Source of the DNA: Brevundimonas guildfordensis
GTDB lineage: Bacteria; Pseudomonadota; Alphaproteobacteria; Caulobacterales; Caulobacteraceae
Reading direction: 5' to 3'
NCBI RefSeq assembly: GCF_014836405.1
Contig: NZ_JACSQU010000001.1
Span: 558,001 to 622,000, forward strand
Length of the DNA stretch: 64,000 nucleotides
Part shown: piece by piece, positions 8,189 through 18,214 of the stretch
Layout: the number at the start of each line of letters is the position of its first letter
How positions within the stretch are numbered: the stretch's first letter is position 1
Program-made: the position numbers and the translations under genes
The notes under the pieces: generated by a model
The model's database searches: none
Seen by the model: the letters and a program-made list of their open reading frames with translations, nothing else
What the model was told of the DNA's origin: nothing

Positions 8189-9063
8189 GCCGCGCCGACC
8201 ATGACGAAGCTGATATCGAGGCTTCGCGCGCGCCCCTGATGGACCACCTGATCGAGCTTCGGTCACGGCTGATGATCTGCGTCGTTGCTTTCATCATCGC
8301 CTTCATCGGCTGCTTCGCTTTTTCAGAGACCCTTTATCTGTTCCTGGTGCAGCCCTATGTGGTCTCGGCCGCGTTTCACCAGATGGTGGGCGCGCACGGC
8401 CATGTGTCTCCCTTCAGCCTGATCCTGGGCACGGCTGGGCTGATTCCTGTGCCCCACGTCGACGACAACAGCGTGCGCTTGATCTACACGGCGCCGCTGG
8501 AGATCCTGTTCACCAAGATGAAGTTGGCAGGGCTGGGCGCCGTCATCGTCGCCTTCCCGATCCTGGCCTGGCAGTTGTATCGTTTCGTCGCGCCGGGCCT
8601 GTATCGCAACGAGAAGGGGGCCTTCCTGCCGTTCCTGATCGCGGCGCCGGTGCTGTTCCTGCTAGGCGCGGCGCTGGTCTATTATGTCATGCTGCCCTTC
8701 GTGATGTGGTTCTCGTTGAGCCAACAGATCATCGGCCAGGGCGTGGCGGCCGAACTGCTGCCGAAGGTGTCTGACTACCTGAACCTGGTGACGGCGCTCA
8801 TTCTCGCGTTCGGTCTGTGCTTCCAGTTGCCGGTCGTGATGACGCTGCTGGGTCTGGCGGGACTGATCAATAGCGAGCTGATGGCTAAGGGCCGTCGCTA
8901 CGCCATTGTCGCCGTGGTGGTGGTGGCGGCGGTCGTTACCCCGCCCGATCCGATCAGCCAGCTGATGCTCGCCATCCCCATGGTGCTGCTCTACGAGGTC
9001 TCGATCTGGTGCGTCCGCATCATCGAACTGCGCCGCAAGAAAGACGATGCGGCCACGGCCTGA
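8185..9063 (+). CDS. tatC: Sec-independent protein translocase TatC
   Basis: 292 residues with six predicted membrane helices. Conserved N-terminal MDHLIELRSRL (cytoplasmic signal-peptide contact region) and FKAPLE-like YTAPLEILFTKMK, then VAPGLYRNEKG, are TatC hallmarks. The first periplasmic loop (about residues 58-110) is longer than in E. coli by a few dozen residues. TatC recognises the twin-arginine signal. The usual downstream gene serS is not here; a convergent secreted protein follows. Confidence 0.95.
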   Translation: MSRADHDEADIEASRAPLMDHLIELRSRLMICVVAFIIAFIGCFAFSETLYLFLVQPYVVSAAFHQMVGAHGHVSPFSLILGTAGLIPVPHVDDNSVRLIYTAPLEILFTKMKLAGLGAVIVAFPILAWQLYRFVAPGLYRNEKGAFLPFLIAAPVLFLLGAALVYYVMLPFVMWFSLSQQIIGQGVAAELLPKVSDYLNLVTALILAFGLCFQLPVVMTLLGLAGLINSELMAKGRRYAIVAVVVVAAVVTPPDPISQLMLAIPMVLLYEVSIWCVRIIELRRKKDDAATA

Positions 9064-9070
9064 GCGCGTC

Positions 9071-9457
9071 TCAAAAGACGTTGACGGTGATCGGCTTCGC
9101 CGAGTGAAGGGTGGCCGCGCTTCTGGCCACGCCGTCTTTGACCACGGCGATGGCGACCGGGCCTGAGCCGTTGGTTTTGGTGAGCGTACAACTTCCGTTG
9201 TCTCCTGGAAGCCGACCACGTTGCGGACCGCGACCCGTGCGGTTCAGGCGGTTGGCCCAGTGCTTGCGATCATAGATGCTCATCTCAAGCGTGACGGGCG
9301 TGAAGCCGCAGGTCAGCACCCATTCCGCACCTTGCGGCGCAGCGACCGACCAGGGGAGACCGCCATAGTGGTCAGCGCCCACGTCGGTCTGGGACCAGGC
9401 GCTGGATGCGAGCAGAGACAAGCTTCCGATCAGAGCGATTTTGGTCAGCCTCACCAT
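9071..9457 (-). CDS. Small secreted protein of unknown function
   Basis: 128 residues from the ATG at 9457, which is preceded by AGGAGG at good distance; the longer frame to 9499 is not preferred. The N-terminus MVRLTKIALIGSLSLLASSAWSQ is a typical Sec signal peptide with cleavage after about AWS-Q or WSQ-T. The mature part has two cysteines (VLTCGF and NGSCTL) that could form a disulfide in the periplasm. I do not recognise a domain. It is convergent with tatC (7 nt apart) and lies downstream of the glnA terminator, so it is probably a separate transcript. Confidence 0.7.
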   Translation of the reverse strand: MVRLTKIALIGSLSLLASSAWSQTDVGADHYGGLPWSVAAPQGAEWVLTCGFTPVTLEMSIYDRKHWANRLNRTGRGPQRGRLPGDNGSCTLTKTNGSGPVAIAVVKDGVARSAATLHSAKPITVNVF

Positions 9458-9529
9458 CAGATCCTCCTGTCTGTGACGCATCATGATCACAAAGAACAAG
9501 GTTCATCAATCTGGTCGGCTGTGGGCATG

Positions 9530-9561
9530 AAAAAGGCGTCGGGTGCGGACCCGACGCCTTT
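9530..9561 (-). terminator. Rho-independent terminator of glnA
   Basis: A perfect 13-bp inverted repeat (9532-9544 with 9549-9561) around a 4-nt loop. Read on the minus strand the stem is followed by a run of five T (A-run at 9530-9534 on the plus strand, partly inside the stem). It starts 26 nt beyond the glnA stop. Confidence 0.85.
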
Positions 9562-9586
9562 GGGAAGCTTCAGCTGTAATCAGTGA

Positions 9587-10996
9587 TCAGCAGCTATAGT
9601 ACATGTCGAACTCGACCGGGTGCGGGTGCAGCTGCAGCCGGGCGACTTCTTCCTGCTTCAGGGTGATGTAGCTGTCGATGAAGTCGTCATCCATCACGCC
9701 GCCCTTCTTGAGGAAGGCGCGGTCGGCGTCGAGCGCATCCAGGGCCTCACGCAGCGAACCGGCGACCTCGGGGATCGAGTGACGCTCTTCGGGCGGCAGA
9801 TCGTACAGGTTCTTGTCGGCGGCCGCGCCCGGATCGATGCGGTTCTCGATGCCGTCCAGACCCGCCATCAGCAACGCCACGAACGTCAGATAGGGGTTGC
9901 CCATCGGATCGGGGAAGCGCGCTTCCAGACGCTTGGCCTTGGGCGAGGTGACGTGCGGGATGCGGATCGAGGCCGAGCGGTTGCTCGCCGAGTAGGCCAG
10001 CTTCACCGGCGCTTCATAGCCCGGGACCAGACGCTTGTAGGAGTTGGTGGTCGAGTTGGCGAAGGCGTTGATGGCCTTGGCGTGCTTAATGATGCCGCCG
10101 ATGTACCACAGGCATTCCTGCGACAGGCCGGCGTATTTGTCGCCGGAGAACTGAGGCTTGCCGTCCTTCCAGATCGACATGTGGACGTGCATGCCCGAGC
10201 CGTTGTCGCCGAACATCGGCTTGGCCATGAAGGTCGCCGACTTGCCATAGGCGTGGGCCACGTTGTGGATCACGTACTTATACAGCTGCATCCGGTCGGC
10301 CATGGTCAGCAGGTCGCTGAACTTCAGGCCCAGCTCGTGCTGCGCGGGGGCGACTTCGTGGTGGTGCTTTTCCGGGTCGAGGCCCAGGTCCTTCATGACC
10401 GCCAGCATCTCGCCGCGCAGGTCCTGGCCGGAGTCGACCGGGTTGACGGGGAAGTAGCCGCCCTTGGGGCCCGGACGGTGGCCCAGGTTGCCCTCGGCGT
10501 ATTCGGCGCCGGTGTTGGCGGGGAGTTCGGTGGAGTCGAAGCTGTAGCGGGTGTCGTGCGGCGCCGTGTTCCAGCGCACGTCGTCGAACACGAAGAACTC
10601 GGCTTCGGGACCGAAGAAGACGGTGTCGCCCACGCCCGACGACTGGACATAGGCCAGGGCCTTCTTGGCCATCGAGCGGCTGTCGCGGTTGTAGGGTTCG
10701 GCCGTGTCCGGGTTCAGCACGTCGCAGAACATGAACAGGGTGGTCTGCTGATAGAAGGGGTCCACGAAGGCGCTCGACAGGTCCGGCTTCAACAGCATGT
10801 CGGACTCATTGATCGTCTTCCATCCGGCAATCGAGGAGCCGTCGAACATGGTGCCGTCTTCGAGGAAATCCTCGTCGACCATGCCGATGTCAAAGGTGAC
10901 GTGATGGACCCGCCCACGCGTGTCGGTGAAACGGAGATCGACGTACTGGACGTCCTTGTCCTTGATCTCTTGCAGGATCTTTGCGGCGGCGCTCAT
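9587..10996 (-). CDS. glnA: Glutamine synthetase type I
   Basis: 469 residues, the length of GSI-beta dodecameric enzymes. Family landmarks include [44 protein letters not shown] and, near residue 400, the adenylylation site [10 protein letters not shown] with its Tyr. The enzyme makes glutamine from glutamate, ammonia and ATP and is controlled by GlnE adenylylation, which depends on the PII protein encoded just upstream. The start has GGGGAGGAG upstream. The glnB-glnA order with about 60 nt between, containing a hairpin, and a strong terminator after glnA define the operon. Confidence 0.97.
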   Translation of the reverse strand: MSAAAKILQEIKDKDVQYVDLRFTDTRGRVHHVTFDIGMVDEDFLEDGTMFDGSSIAGWKTINESDMLLKPDLSSAFVDPFYQQTTLFMFCDVLNPDTAEPYNRDSRSMAKKALAYVQSSGVGDTVFFGPEAEFFVFDDVRWNTAPHDTRYSFDSTELPANTGAEYAEGNLGHRPGPKGGYFPVNPVDSGQDLRGEMLAVMKDLGLDPEKHHHEVAPAQHELGLKFSDLLTMADRMQLYKYVIHNVAHAYGKSATFMAKPMFGDNGSGMHVHMSIWKDGKPQFSGDKYAGLSQECLWYIGGIIKHAKAINAFANSTTNSYKRLVPGYEAPVKLAYSASNRSASIRIPHVTSPKAKRLEARFPDPMGNPYLTFVALLMAGLDGIENRIDPGAAADKNLYDLPPEERHSIPEVAGSLREALDALDADRAFLKKGGVMDDDFIDSYITLKQEEVARLQLHPHPVEFDMYYSC

Positions 10997-11029
10997 GGGG
11001 AGGAGTGTCCTGTAGCTTGAAATTGAAAT

Positions 11030-11051
11030 CGGCCGCCTTGGAAGGCGGCCG
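11030..11051 (-). other. Hairpin between glnB and glnA
   Basis: CGGCCGCC (11030-11037) pairs perfectly with GGCGGCCG (11044-11051); the intervening TTGGAA extends the stem further. It sits directly after the glnB stop on the minus strand and before glnA. No U-run follows, so it may be a processing or partial-attenuation element setting the GlnB:GlnA ratio rather than a terminator; this is inference. Confidence 0.5.
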
Positions 11052-11056
11052 TTGGT

Positions 11057-12341
<1,285 letters not shown>

Positions 12342-12345
12342 AATC

Positions 12346-12430
12346 TGGTGCGGATGAGAGGACTCGAACCTCCACGCCTCGCGGCGCCAGAACCTAAATC
12401 TGGTGCGTCTACCAGTTCCGCCACATCCGC
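12346..12430 (-). tRNA. tRNA-Leu (anticodon UAG)
   Basis: 85 nt on the minus strand. The acceptor arm GCGGATG pairs with CATCCGC, followed by discriminator A and an encoded CCA at 12346-12348. The anticodon stem CCAGA/TCTGG encloses loop TTTAGGT, giving anticodon TAG. A long variable arm and GGTTCGAGTCC T-arm are present, as expected for the class II leucine tRNA. It reads CUA and, by wobble, other CUN codons. Confidence 0.95.
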
Positions 12431-12445
12431 ATAGGTTCGCCCGAG

Positions 12446-12474
12446 GCTGTAGGCGAGGGCGGCCGTTTCGGCAA
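12446..12474 (-). promoter_or_regulatory. Candidate promoter of tRNA-Leu
   Basis: On the minus strand TTGCCG (12474-12469) and CCTACAGC (12453-12446) are separated by 15 nt, close to the Caulobacter housekeeping pattern TTGACG ... GCTANAWC. The -10-like box ends 15 nt before the first base of the tRNA, so initiation would fall at or just before its 5' end. Confidence 0.45.
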
Positions 12475-12487
12475 TCCCGCCGGACAT

Positions 12488-12518
12488 GAAAAAGGCCCCG
12501 GATCGCTCCGGGGCCTTT
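12488..12518 (-). terminator. Rho-independent terminator of the amino-acid permease
   Basis: A perfect 12-bp stem (12491-12502 with 12507-12518) and 4-nt loop, followed on the minus strand by five T. A T-run also follows on the plus strand (12521-12527), so it may work in both directions. It lies about 90 nt beyond the permease stop and just upstream of the tRNA-Leu promoter, insulating the tRNA. Confidence 0.85.
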
Positions 12519-12607
12519 CTGTTTTTTGGCCTACCGCGCTTCGCGCTGCTTGAGGCCGTTTGGCCGCCGCAACTTGCAGACGCGGTGTGCGGAACGACTG
12601 ACCGTGA

Positions 12608-14269
12608 TCAGTCGTCCTTCTTGTTGTCGACGCCGTGGCCGAAGGCCTCGGCCGCCGATTCCAGTTTGACGTCCTCGGTGATGTCGATGCCCTTGGCCAG
12701 CTTCGAGTGAGCGAAGCCGTACAGGCCGTAGATCAGGGCGCCGACCAGGGCGTACACGCCCAGGATGGTCAGCGGCAGCGGGTTGTCGTTCAGCGCGTGC
12801 TGGACCATCGGCACGAAGTTGAACGACGCCAGCGTCAGACAGGCCAGGATGCCCAGCACGGCCGTGACCATGCCGCCCGGAACGCGGAACGGACGCTCCA
12901 TCTCCGGGTGTTTGATGCGCAGGACGATGACCGACAGGCAGACGATGGCGAAAGCCGTCGCCGTGCCCAGCGACACCAGGTCGCCCAGGATCGAGATGGG
13001 CAGGAAGGACGCCGCGATGGCGATGACGATGCCCAGCAGGATGGTGCCGATCCACGGGGTGCGGAACTTCGGGTGCACCACGGCGAACGCCTTGGGCAGC
13101 AGGCCGTCGCGCGCCATCGTGTAGAAGATCCGCGTCTGGCCGTAGCACAGCACCAGCATGACCGAGGACAGGCCGGTGATGGCGCCGATCTTGATCAGGA
13201 AGGCGATCAGGTTGAGCTTGCCGCTCGGCGCGCCCGCCAGCGGAATGTCGGCCCAGGTCAGCGCCATGCGGTCGATAGCGACGGCGATCGGCGCCGGCGA
13301 AGCCAGCTCCAGGTAGGGGACGACGCCGGTCATGACGGCGGCCACGACCATGTAGATCAGGGTGCAGACGAACAGGGCGCCCAAGATGCCGATCGGCACG
13401 TCCTTCGACGGGTTCTTGGCTTCGGCGGCGGCGGTCGAAACCGCTTCAAAACCGACATAGGCGAAGAAGATGATCGAGGCGCCGCGGAAGATGCCGCCCA
13501 CACCGAACTGGTCCCAGCTTTCGCCCTGCGGCGGGATGAAAGGGTCCCAGTTGGCCGGATTGATGTACTGGAGGCCCACGGCGATGAAGGTCAGCAGGAC
13601 GATGATCTTGATGACGACGATGGCGTTGTTGATGTTCGCCGATTCCGACACGCCCAGCACCAGCAGGCCGCAGACGGCGGCGATGCCGACGGCCGCCACC
13701 AGGTTGAAGGTGCCCGTCAGCGGGAAGCCCGCGTCAGCGCCCGAGGCGACATACTGGATCAGCGGGGTGGCCCACTGAGGTCCTTCGCCGCCTGGGTAAC
13801 TTATTGTCGGGAACAGACTGGCGCTGATTCCGAAGTCATTCAGGATCGACACCACATAGCCGGACCAGCCGACCGCCACGGTCGAAGCCGCGACGCCATA
13901 TTCCAGCACCAGCAGCCAGCCCATGATCCAGGCGAAAACCTCGCCCAGAGTGCCGTAGGCATAGGTGTAGGCCGAACCCGACACCGGCATGGTCGACGCC
14001 AGCTCGGCATAGCACAGGCCCGCCAGGCCGCAGGCGATGCCGGCGATGACGAACGAGAACATGATGGCCGGACCGGCATGGGCCGAAGCCACCTGACCCG
14101 TCAGCACGAAAATGCCCGCGCCGATGATGGCGCCGATGCCCAGGCTCATCAGGTTCAGCGGGCCAAGCGTCCGCTTCAGCTCGCTTTTGGCGGCTTCCTT
14201 CTGAATTTGGGCGATGGATTTTTTTAGGAATAGCCGATTACCGGCAGGCTTTACGCCGTCTGCAGACAT
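12608..14269 (-). CDS. Amino-acid permease, APC superfamily (cationic amino-acid transporter type)
   Basis: 553 residues with at least twelve membrane segments. The first helix carries GIGAIIGAGIFVLTG, the APC substrate-site signature, and FAYVGFEAVSTAAAEAKNPSKDVP follows the sixth helix as in CAT/YfnA-type carriers. A final pair of helices (about residues 460-530) precedes an acidic tail ending DNKKDD. It should take up one or more amino acids by proton symport; specificity is not readable. The gene is monocistronic, ending at a strong terminator. A short run of rare codons occurs near 13795-13805. Confidence 0.85.
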   Translation of the reverse strand: MSADGVKPAGNRLFLKKSIAQIQKEAAKSELKRTLGPLNLMSLGIGAIIGAGIFVLTGQVASAHAGPAIMFSFVIAGIACGLAGLCYAELASTMPVSGSAYTYAYGTLGEVFAWIMGWLLVLEYGVAASTVAVGWSGYVVSILNDFGISASLFPTISYPGGEGPQWATPLIQYVASGADAGFPLTGTFNLVAAVGIAAVCGLLVLGVSESANINNAIVVIKIIVLLTFIAVGLQYINPANWDPFIPPQGESWDQFGVGGIFRGASIIFFAYVGFEAVSTAAAEAKNPSKDVPIGILGALFVCTLIYMVVAAVMTGVVPYLELASPAPIAVAIDRMALTWADIPLAGAPSGKLNLIAFLIKIGAITGLSSVMLVLCYGQTRIFYTMARDGLLPKAFAVVHPKFRTPWIGTILLGIVIAIAASFLPISILGDLVSLGTATAFAIVCLSVIVLRIKHPEMERPFRVPGGMVTAVLGILACLTLASFNFVPMVQHALNDNPLPLTILGVYALVGALIYGLYGFAHSKLAKGIDITEDVKLESAAEAFGHGVDNKKDD

Positions 14270-14424
14270 GCAGTTGCGCCCCCAACTTATACGACGACCC
14301 CTCCCGGGTCGCCTTCTTGGGCGGGGACGCTAGCCATCTGAGGCCGTGGGCGCAACGCGGTTTACGAGGGATGACGAGCCGACGACGCTTTCGTGAACCC
14401 CGTCGAAGGCGCTACAGCCGCTTC

Positions 14425-16860
14425 ATGTTGCCGATTCACGCCGTTCTGGAGCCCTTGAAGGCCGCCCTGGCTCAGACCTCTGCGGTCGTGCTGGCGGCCC
14501 CGCCGGGCGCGGGCAAGACGACGGTCGTGCCTTTGGCCCTGCTGGATCAGCCGTGGCTGGCGGGCGGCAGGATTCTGGTTCTGGAGCCGCGCCGACTGGC
14601 CGCGCGCGCCGCCGCCGATCGCATGGCCGCCAGTCTGGGGCAAAAGGCCGGAGAAACTGTCGGTTATCGCACTCGTCTGCAAAGCCGGATCGGTCCGGAC
14701 AGCCGAATCGAGGTGGTGACCGAGGGCGTCTTCACCCGGATGATTCTCGACGACCCGGGGCTGGAGGGCGTCGGCGCCGTCCTGTTCGACGAATTCCACG
14801 AGCGCAGTCTGGACGCTGATCTGGGTCTGGCGCTGGCGCGCGACAGTCAGACGGTGCTGCGCGACGATCTGCGCCTGCTGGTCATGTCGGCGACGCTCGA
14901 CATCGCAGGGGTGTCCCGCCTGCTTGAAGGCGCTCCGGTGATCGAGGCCGAGGGGCGGATGTTCCCGGTCGAGACACGCTATCTGGGCCGCAACCCGGTC
15001 GAGCGGTTCGAGGACGCCATGGCCAAGGCCGTGGTTCAGGCCCTGCATGAGGAGACCGGCTCGATTCTGGCCTTCCTGCCGGGGCAGGGCGAAATCCACC
15101 GCACGGTTCAGCGCCTGAACGAGCGGCTGCGTGATCCGTTGGTCGACGTCGTCGCCCTCTATGGCGCGCTGGACAAGGGCGAACAGGACCGCGCCATCGA
15201 ACCCGCCGCACCCGGCCGCCGCAAGGTCGTGCTGGCGACCTCGGTGGCCGAAACCAGCCTCACCATCGAGGGTGTGCGCGTGGTGATCGACGGCGGCCTG
15301 TCGCGCGTACCGCGTTTCGAGCCGTCCAGCGGCCTGACCCGACTGGCGACCGTCAAGGTCAGCCGATCCTCGGCCGAACAGAGGCGAGGTCGAGCCGGGC
15401 GGGTCGAGCCCGGTGTCTGTTATCGCCTGTGGGACGAGGAGCAGACCCGCGGACTGGTCGGCCATCAGCGGCCCGAGATCCAGGAGGCGGACCTGACGGC
15501 CTTCGCCCTCGACCTGGCGCGCTGGGGCGCGAAATCCGTCGACGGGCTGGCTCTGCTGGACCCGCCGCCCGCCGGCGCCATGGCCGAGGCGCGCAAGGTG
15601 CTTACGCGCCTGGGCGCGCTGGACGCGAAGGGCGATCTGACGCCTCATGGGCGGCGGTTGACCCGTATTCCTCTGGCGCCGCGTCTGGCGCACATGGTCG
15701 CCGTCGCCTCGGATCAGGGCGACGCCCTGGGCGGAGCGAAGATCGCGGCGGTGCTGAGCGAGCCGGGCCTCGGCGGAAACGGCGTCGATCTGCACGACCG
15801 GCTCAAGGCCCTGGAGCGAGACCGTTCTCCGCGCGGCCGCGACGCGATGAAGCTGGCCGAACGCTGGGCGCGGGCGGCGGGCGGCGGCCGGGACGGTGGG
15901 GCGGACGCAGGCCTGCTGCTGGCCGAGGCCTTCCCCGAACGCATCGCGCGCGCCAAGGGCAAGCCGGGGGAGGTGCTGCTGGCCTCGGGCCGCGGCGCCT
16001 TCATCGAACCGACGGATCATCTGGCGCGCGAAGCATGGCTGGCCGTGGCGGAACTGGGCGGCGGCGACGCGCGCGACCGCATCCGCCTGGCGGCCGCGCT
16101 GGACGCCGCGACGCTGGAAGCCGACGTGGCGCATCTGATCGAGGTCGAAGACCGACTGACGCGAGAACCGTCGGGCAAGCCGGTGATCCGTCGCATCCGG
16201 CGTATCGGCGCCATCGTGGTGAATGAAAAGGTCGTAGGCGCGCCGGATCGCGCCACCATGACGGCGGCGCTGAAGTCTGAGGTTGAGGCCGGCGGCCTGT
16301 CCGCCCTGAAGTGGGGCGAGCAGGCGGGGGCGTTGCGGGCGCGGCTGGCTTTCCTGCATGGTCTGGATGCGACGTGGCCCGACGTTTCGGATGCGGGCCT
16401 GCTGGCGACGCGCGAGGACTGGCTGTGGCCTCTGCTGGACGGCGCCCGGTCGCTGGCCGACATCGGCGACGGCAAGCTGGCCGAGGCCCTGCGCGGCCTG
16501 ATCCCCTGGGACCTGCAGCGGAAGCTGGACGAACTGGCGCCGACGCGCCTCACCACCCCGCTGGGCAGCGCGGGCATCGACTATGCCGCCGAGGGCGGAC
16601 CGCGTGTCGAAATCCGCGTCCAGGAGCTGTTCGGGGTGACGACCCATCCGAGCGTCGGCGCCGGACGCGTTCCCCTGACGCTCAGCCTGCTGTCGCCCGC
16701 GCGGCGGCCGGTGCAGGTGACCAAGGACCTGCCGGGCTTCTGGGCTGGCTCATGGGCGGCGGTCCGCAGCGAGATGCGCGGTCGCTATCCGCGCCACCCC
16801 TGGCCGAAAGATCCCGCCAATGCGGTCGCCACCACCCGCGCCAAGCCACGCGGAACGTGA
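14425..16860 (+). CDS. hrpB: ATP-dependent helicase HrpB (DEAH/RHA family)
   Basis: 811 residues from the ATG at 14425, matching the usual HrpB length; the open frame continues 36 codons upstream but those are basic and lack family character. Walker A PPGAGKTT is at 26-33, the DEAH-box variant DEFH at 122-125, then VMSATLD, a helicase C domain with TSVAETSLTIEGV and QRRGRAGR, and the HrpB-specific C-terminal region. HrpB proteins are dispensable RNA helicases of uncertain substrate. The ribosome site is weak. Confidence 0.9.
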   Translation: MLPIHAVLEPLKAALAQTSAVVLAAPPGAGKTTVVPLALLDQPWLAGGRILVLEPRRLAARAAADRMAASLGQKAGETVGYRTRLQSRIGPDSRIEVVTEGVFTRMILDDPGLEGVGAVLFDEFHERSLDADLGLALARDSQTVLRDDLRLLVMSATLDIAGVSRLLEGAPVIEAEGRMFPVETRYLGRNPVERFEDAMAKAVVQALHEETGSILAFLPGQGEIHRTVQRLNERLRDPLVDVVALYGALDKGEQDRAIEPAAPGRRKVVLATSVAETSLTIEGVRVVIDGGLSRVPRFEPSSGLTRLATVKVSRSSAEQRRGRAGRVEPGVCYRLWDEEQTRGLVGHQRPEIQEADLTAFALDLARWGAKSVDGLALLDPPPAGAMAEARKVLTRLGALDAKGDLTPHGRRLTRIPLAPRLAHMVAVASDQGDALGGAKIAAVLSEPGLGGNGVDLHDRLKALERDRSPRGRDAMKLAERWARAAGGGRDGGADAGLLLAEAFPERIARAKGKPGEVLLASGRGAFIEPTDHLAREAWLAVAELGGGDARDRIRLAAALDAATLEADVAHLIEVEDRLTREPSGKPVIRRIRRIGAIVVNEKVVGAPDRATMTAALKSEVEAGGLSALKWGEQAGALRARLAFLHGLDATWPDVSDAGLLATREDWLWPLLDGARSLADIGDGKLAEALRGLIPWDLQRKLDELAPTRLTTPLGSAGIDYAAEGGPRVEIRVQELFGVTTHPSVGAGRVPLTLSLLSPARRPVQVTKDLPGFWAGSWAAVRSEMRGRYPRHPWPKDPANAVATTRAKPRGT

Positions 16861-16924
16861 CACCGCGCTTGACGTGCAGAGGCGCTGCGCCGCAATGATC
16901 GTGCGTAAACCGTAAGGATTTCGC

Positions 16925-18214
16925 GTGACCGACGCCGCTGTTTCACCACCTCCCGCCTCAAAGCGGCGCGTTCTGTTCGCCAGCCTGATCGGCACGACGA
17001 TCGAGTTCTACGACTTCTACATCTACGCCACGGCGGCGGTGCTGGTCTTTCCGGACCTGTTCTTCCCCGGCGGCGACCGGATGACGGCCATGCTGGCCTC
17101 GTTCGCCACCTTCTCCATCGCCTTCTTCGCCCGACCGATCGGAGCCGTGGTCTTCGGCCATTTCGGCGATCGGGTGGGACGCAAGGCGACGCTGGTGGCG
17201 GCGCTGATGACGATGGGGTTGTCCACCATCGCCATCGGCCTGCTGCCCACCTACCATTCCGTCGGCGTGGTCGCGCCGTTGCTGCTGGCCCTGTGCCGGT
17301 TCGGACAGGGCCTTGGCCTTGGCGGCGAGTGGGGCGGAGCCGTGCTGCTGGCGACCGAAAACGCACCGCCGGGAAGGAAGGCCTGGTTCGGGATGTTCCC
17401 TCAGCTGGGCGCGCCCATCGGGTTCATTTTATCTACTCTCAGCTTTATCGTGCTGGGCCAGGTGATGAGCGAGGGTGAGTTCATGGCCTGGGGCTGGCGC
17501 GTCCCCTTCATCGCCAGCGCCCTGCTGGTCATCGTCGGCCTGTGGATGCGGCTGAAGATCACCGAGACGCCTGAGTTCGAGCGCGCCATCGACCGGGCCG
17601 AACGGGTCCAGGCGCCCGCCCTGACCCTCGTGGCGCACCACAAGTTCGCCTTGCTGACCGGGACGCTGGCCGGGCTGGCGACTTTCGTCCTCTTTTATCT
17701 GATGACCGTCTTCGCCCTGGGCTGGGGGACGACGGCCATGGGCTATACGCGCGAGCAGTTCCTGCCGATCCAGCTTCTGGGCGTCTGCTTCTTCGGCCTG
17801 TTCATTCCGCTGGCGGCGCTGGCGGCGGACAAATGGGGGCAGGGGCGGACGCTGTTGGCGACCTCCGTCGCCATCGCCCTGTTCGGTCTTGTGCTGGCGC
17901 CTCTGTTCGGCAGCGGCGGGATGGTCGGCGTCGTGGCCTTTTTCATCATCGGTTTCAGCCTGATGGGCTGCACCTACGGCCCGCTGGGTGCGGCGCTGGC
18001 GCGGCCGTTCCCGACGACGGTGCGCTATACGGGCGCGTCGATGACCTTCAACCTGGCGGGCATCCTCGGCGCCTCGCTGGCGCCCTACGCCGCGACCTGG
18101 CTGGCGGGCCATTACGGGCTTCAAGCCGTCGGCGCCTATCTGACGGTCGCGGCCTTGCTGACGGTGTTGGCGTTGATCGGCATGGGCCGCATCCGCACTG
18201 AAGGCGAGGCCTAG
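16925..18214 (+). CDS. MFS transporter, metabolite:H+ symporter (MHS) type
   Basis: 429 residues from a GTG start. The N-terminus GTTIEFYDFYIYATAAVLVFP is the hallmark of the MHS group (ProP, ShiA, KgtP-like), followed by GHFGDRVGRKATL, the MFS loop 2-3 motif, and GEWGGAVLLATENAP in helix 5 region. Twelve helices are expected. The group imports osmolytes, dicarboxylates or other organic acids by proton symport; the substrate is open. A small cluster of AT-rich codons including TTA lies at 17426-17446. The stop shares CTAG with the converging methyltransferase. Confidence 0.85.
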   Translation: MTDAAVSPPPASKRRVLFASLIGTTIEFYDFYIYATAAVLVFPDLFFPGGDRMTAMLASFATFSIAFFARPIGAVVFGHFGDRVGRKATLVAALMTMGLSTIAIGLLPTYHSVGVVAPLLLALCRFGQGLGLGGEWGGAVLLATENAPPGRKAWFGMFPQLGAPIGFILSTLSFIVLGQVMSEGEFMAWGWRVPFIASALLVIVGLWMRLKITETPEFERAIDRAERVQAPALTLVAHHKFALLTGTLAGLATFVLFYLMTVFALGWGTTAMGYTREQFLPIQLLGVCFFGLFIPLAALAADKWGQGRTLLATSVAIALFGLVLAPLFGSGGMVGVVAFFIIGFSLMGCTYGPLGAALARPFPTTVRYTGASMTFNLAGILGASLAPYAATWLAGHYGLQAVGAYLTVAALLTVLALIGMGRIRTEGEA

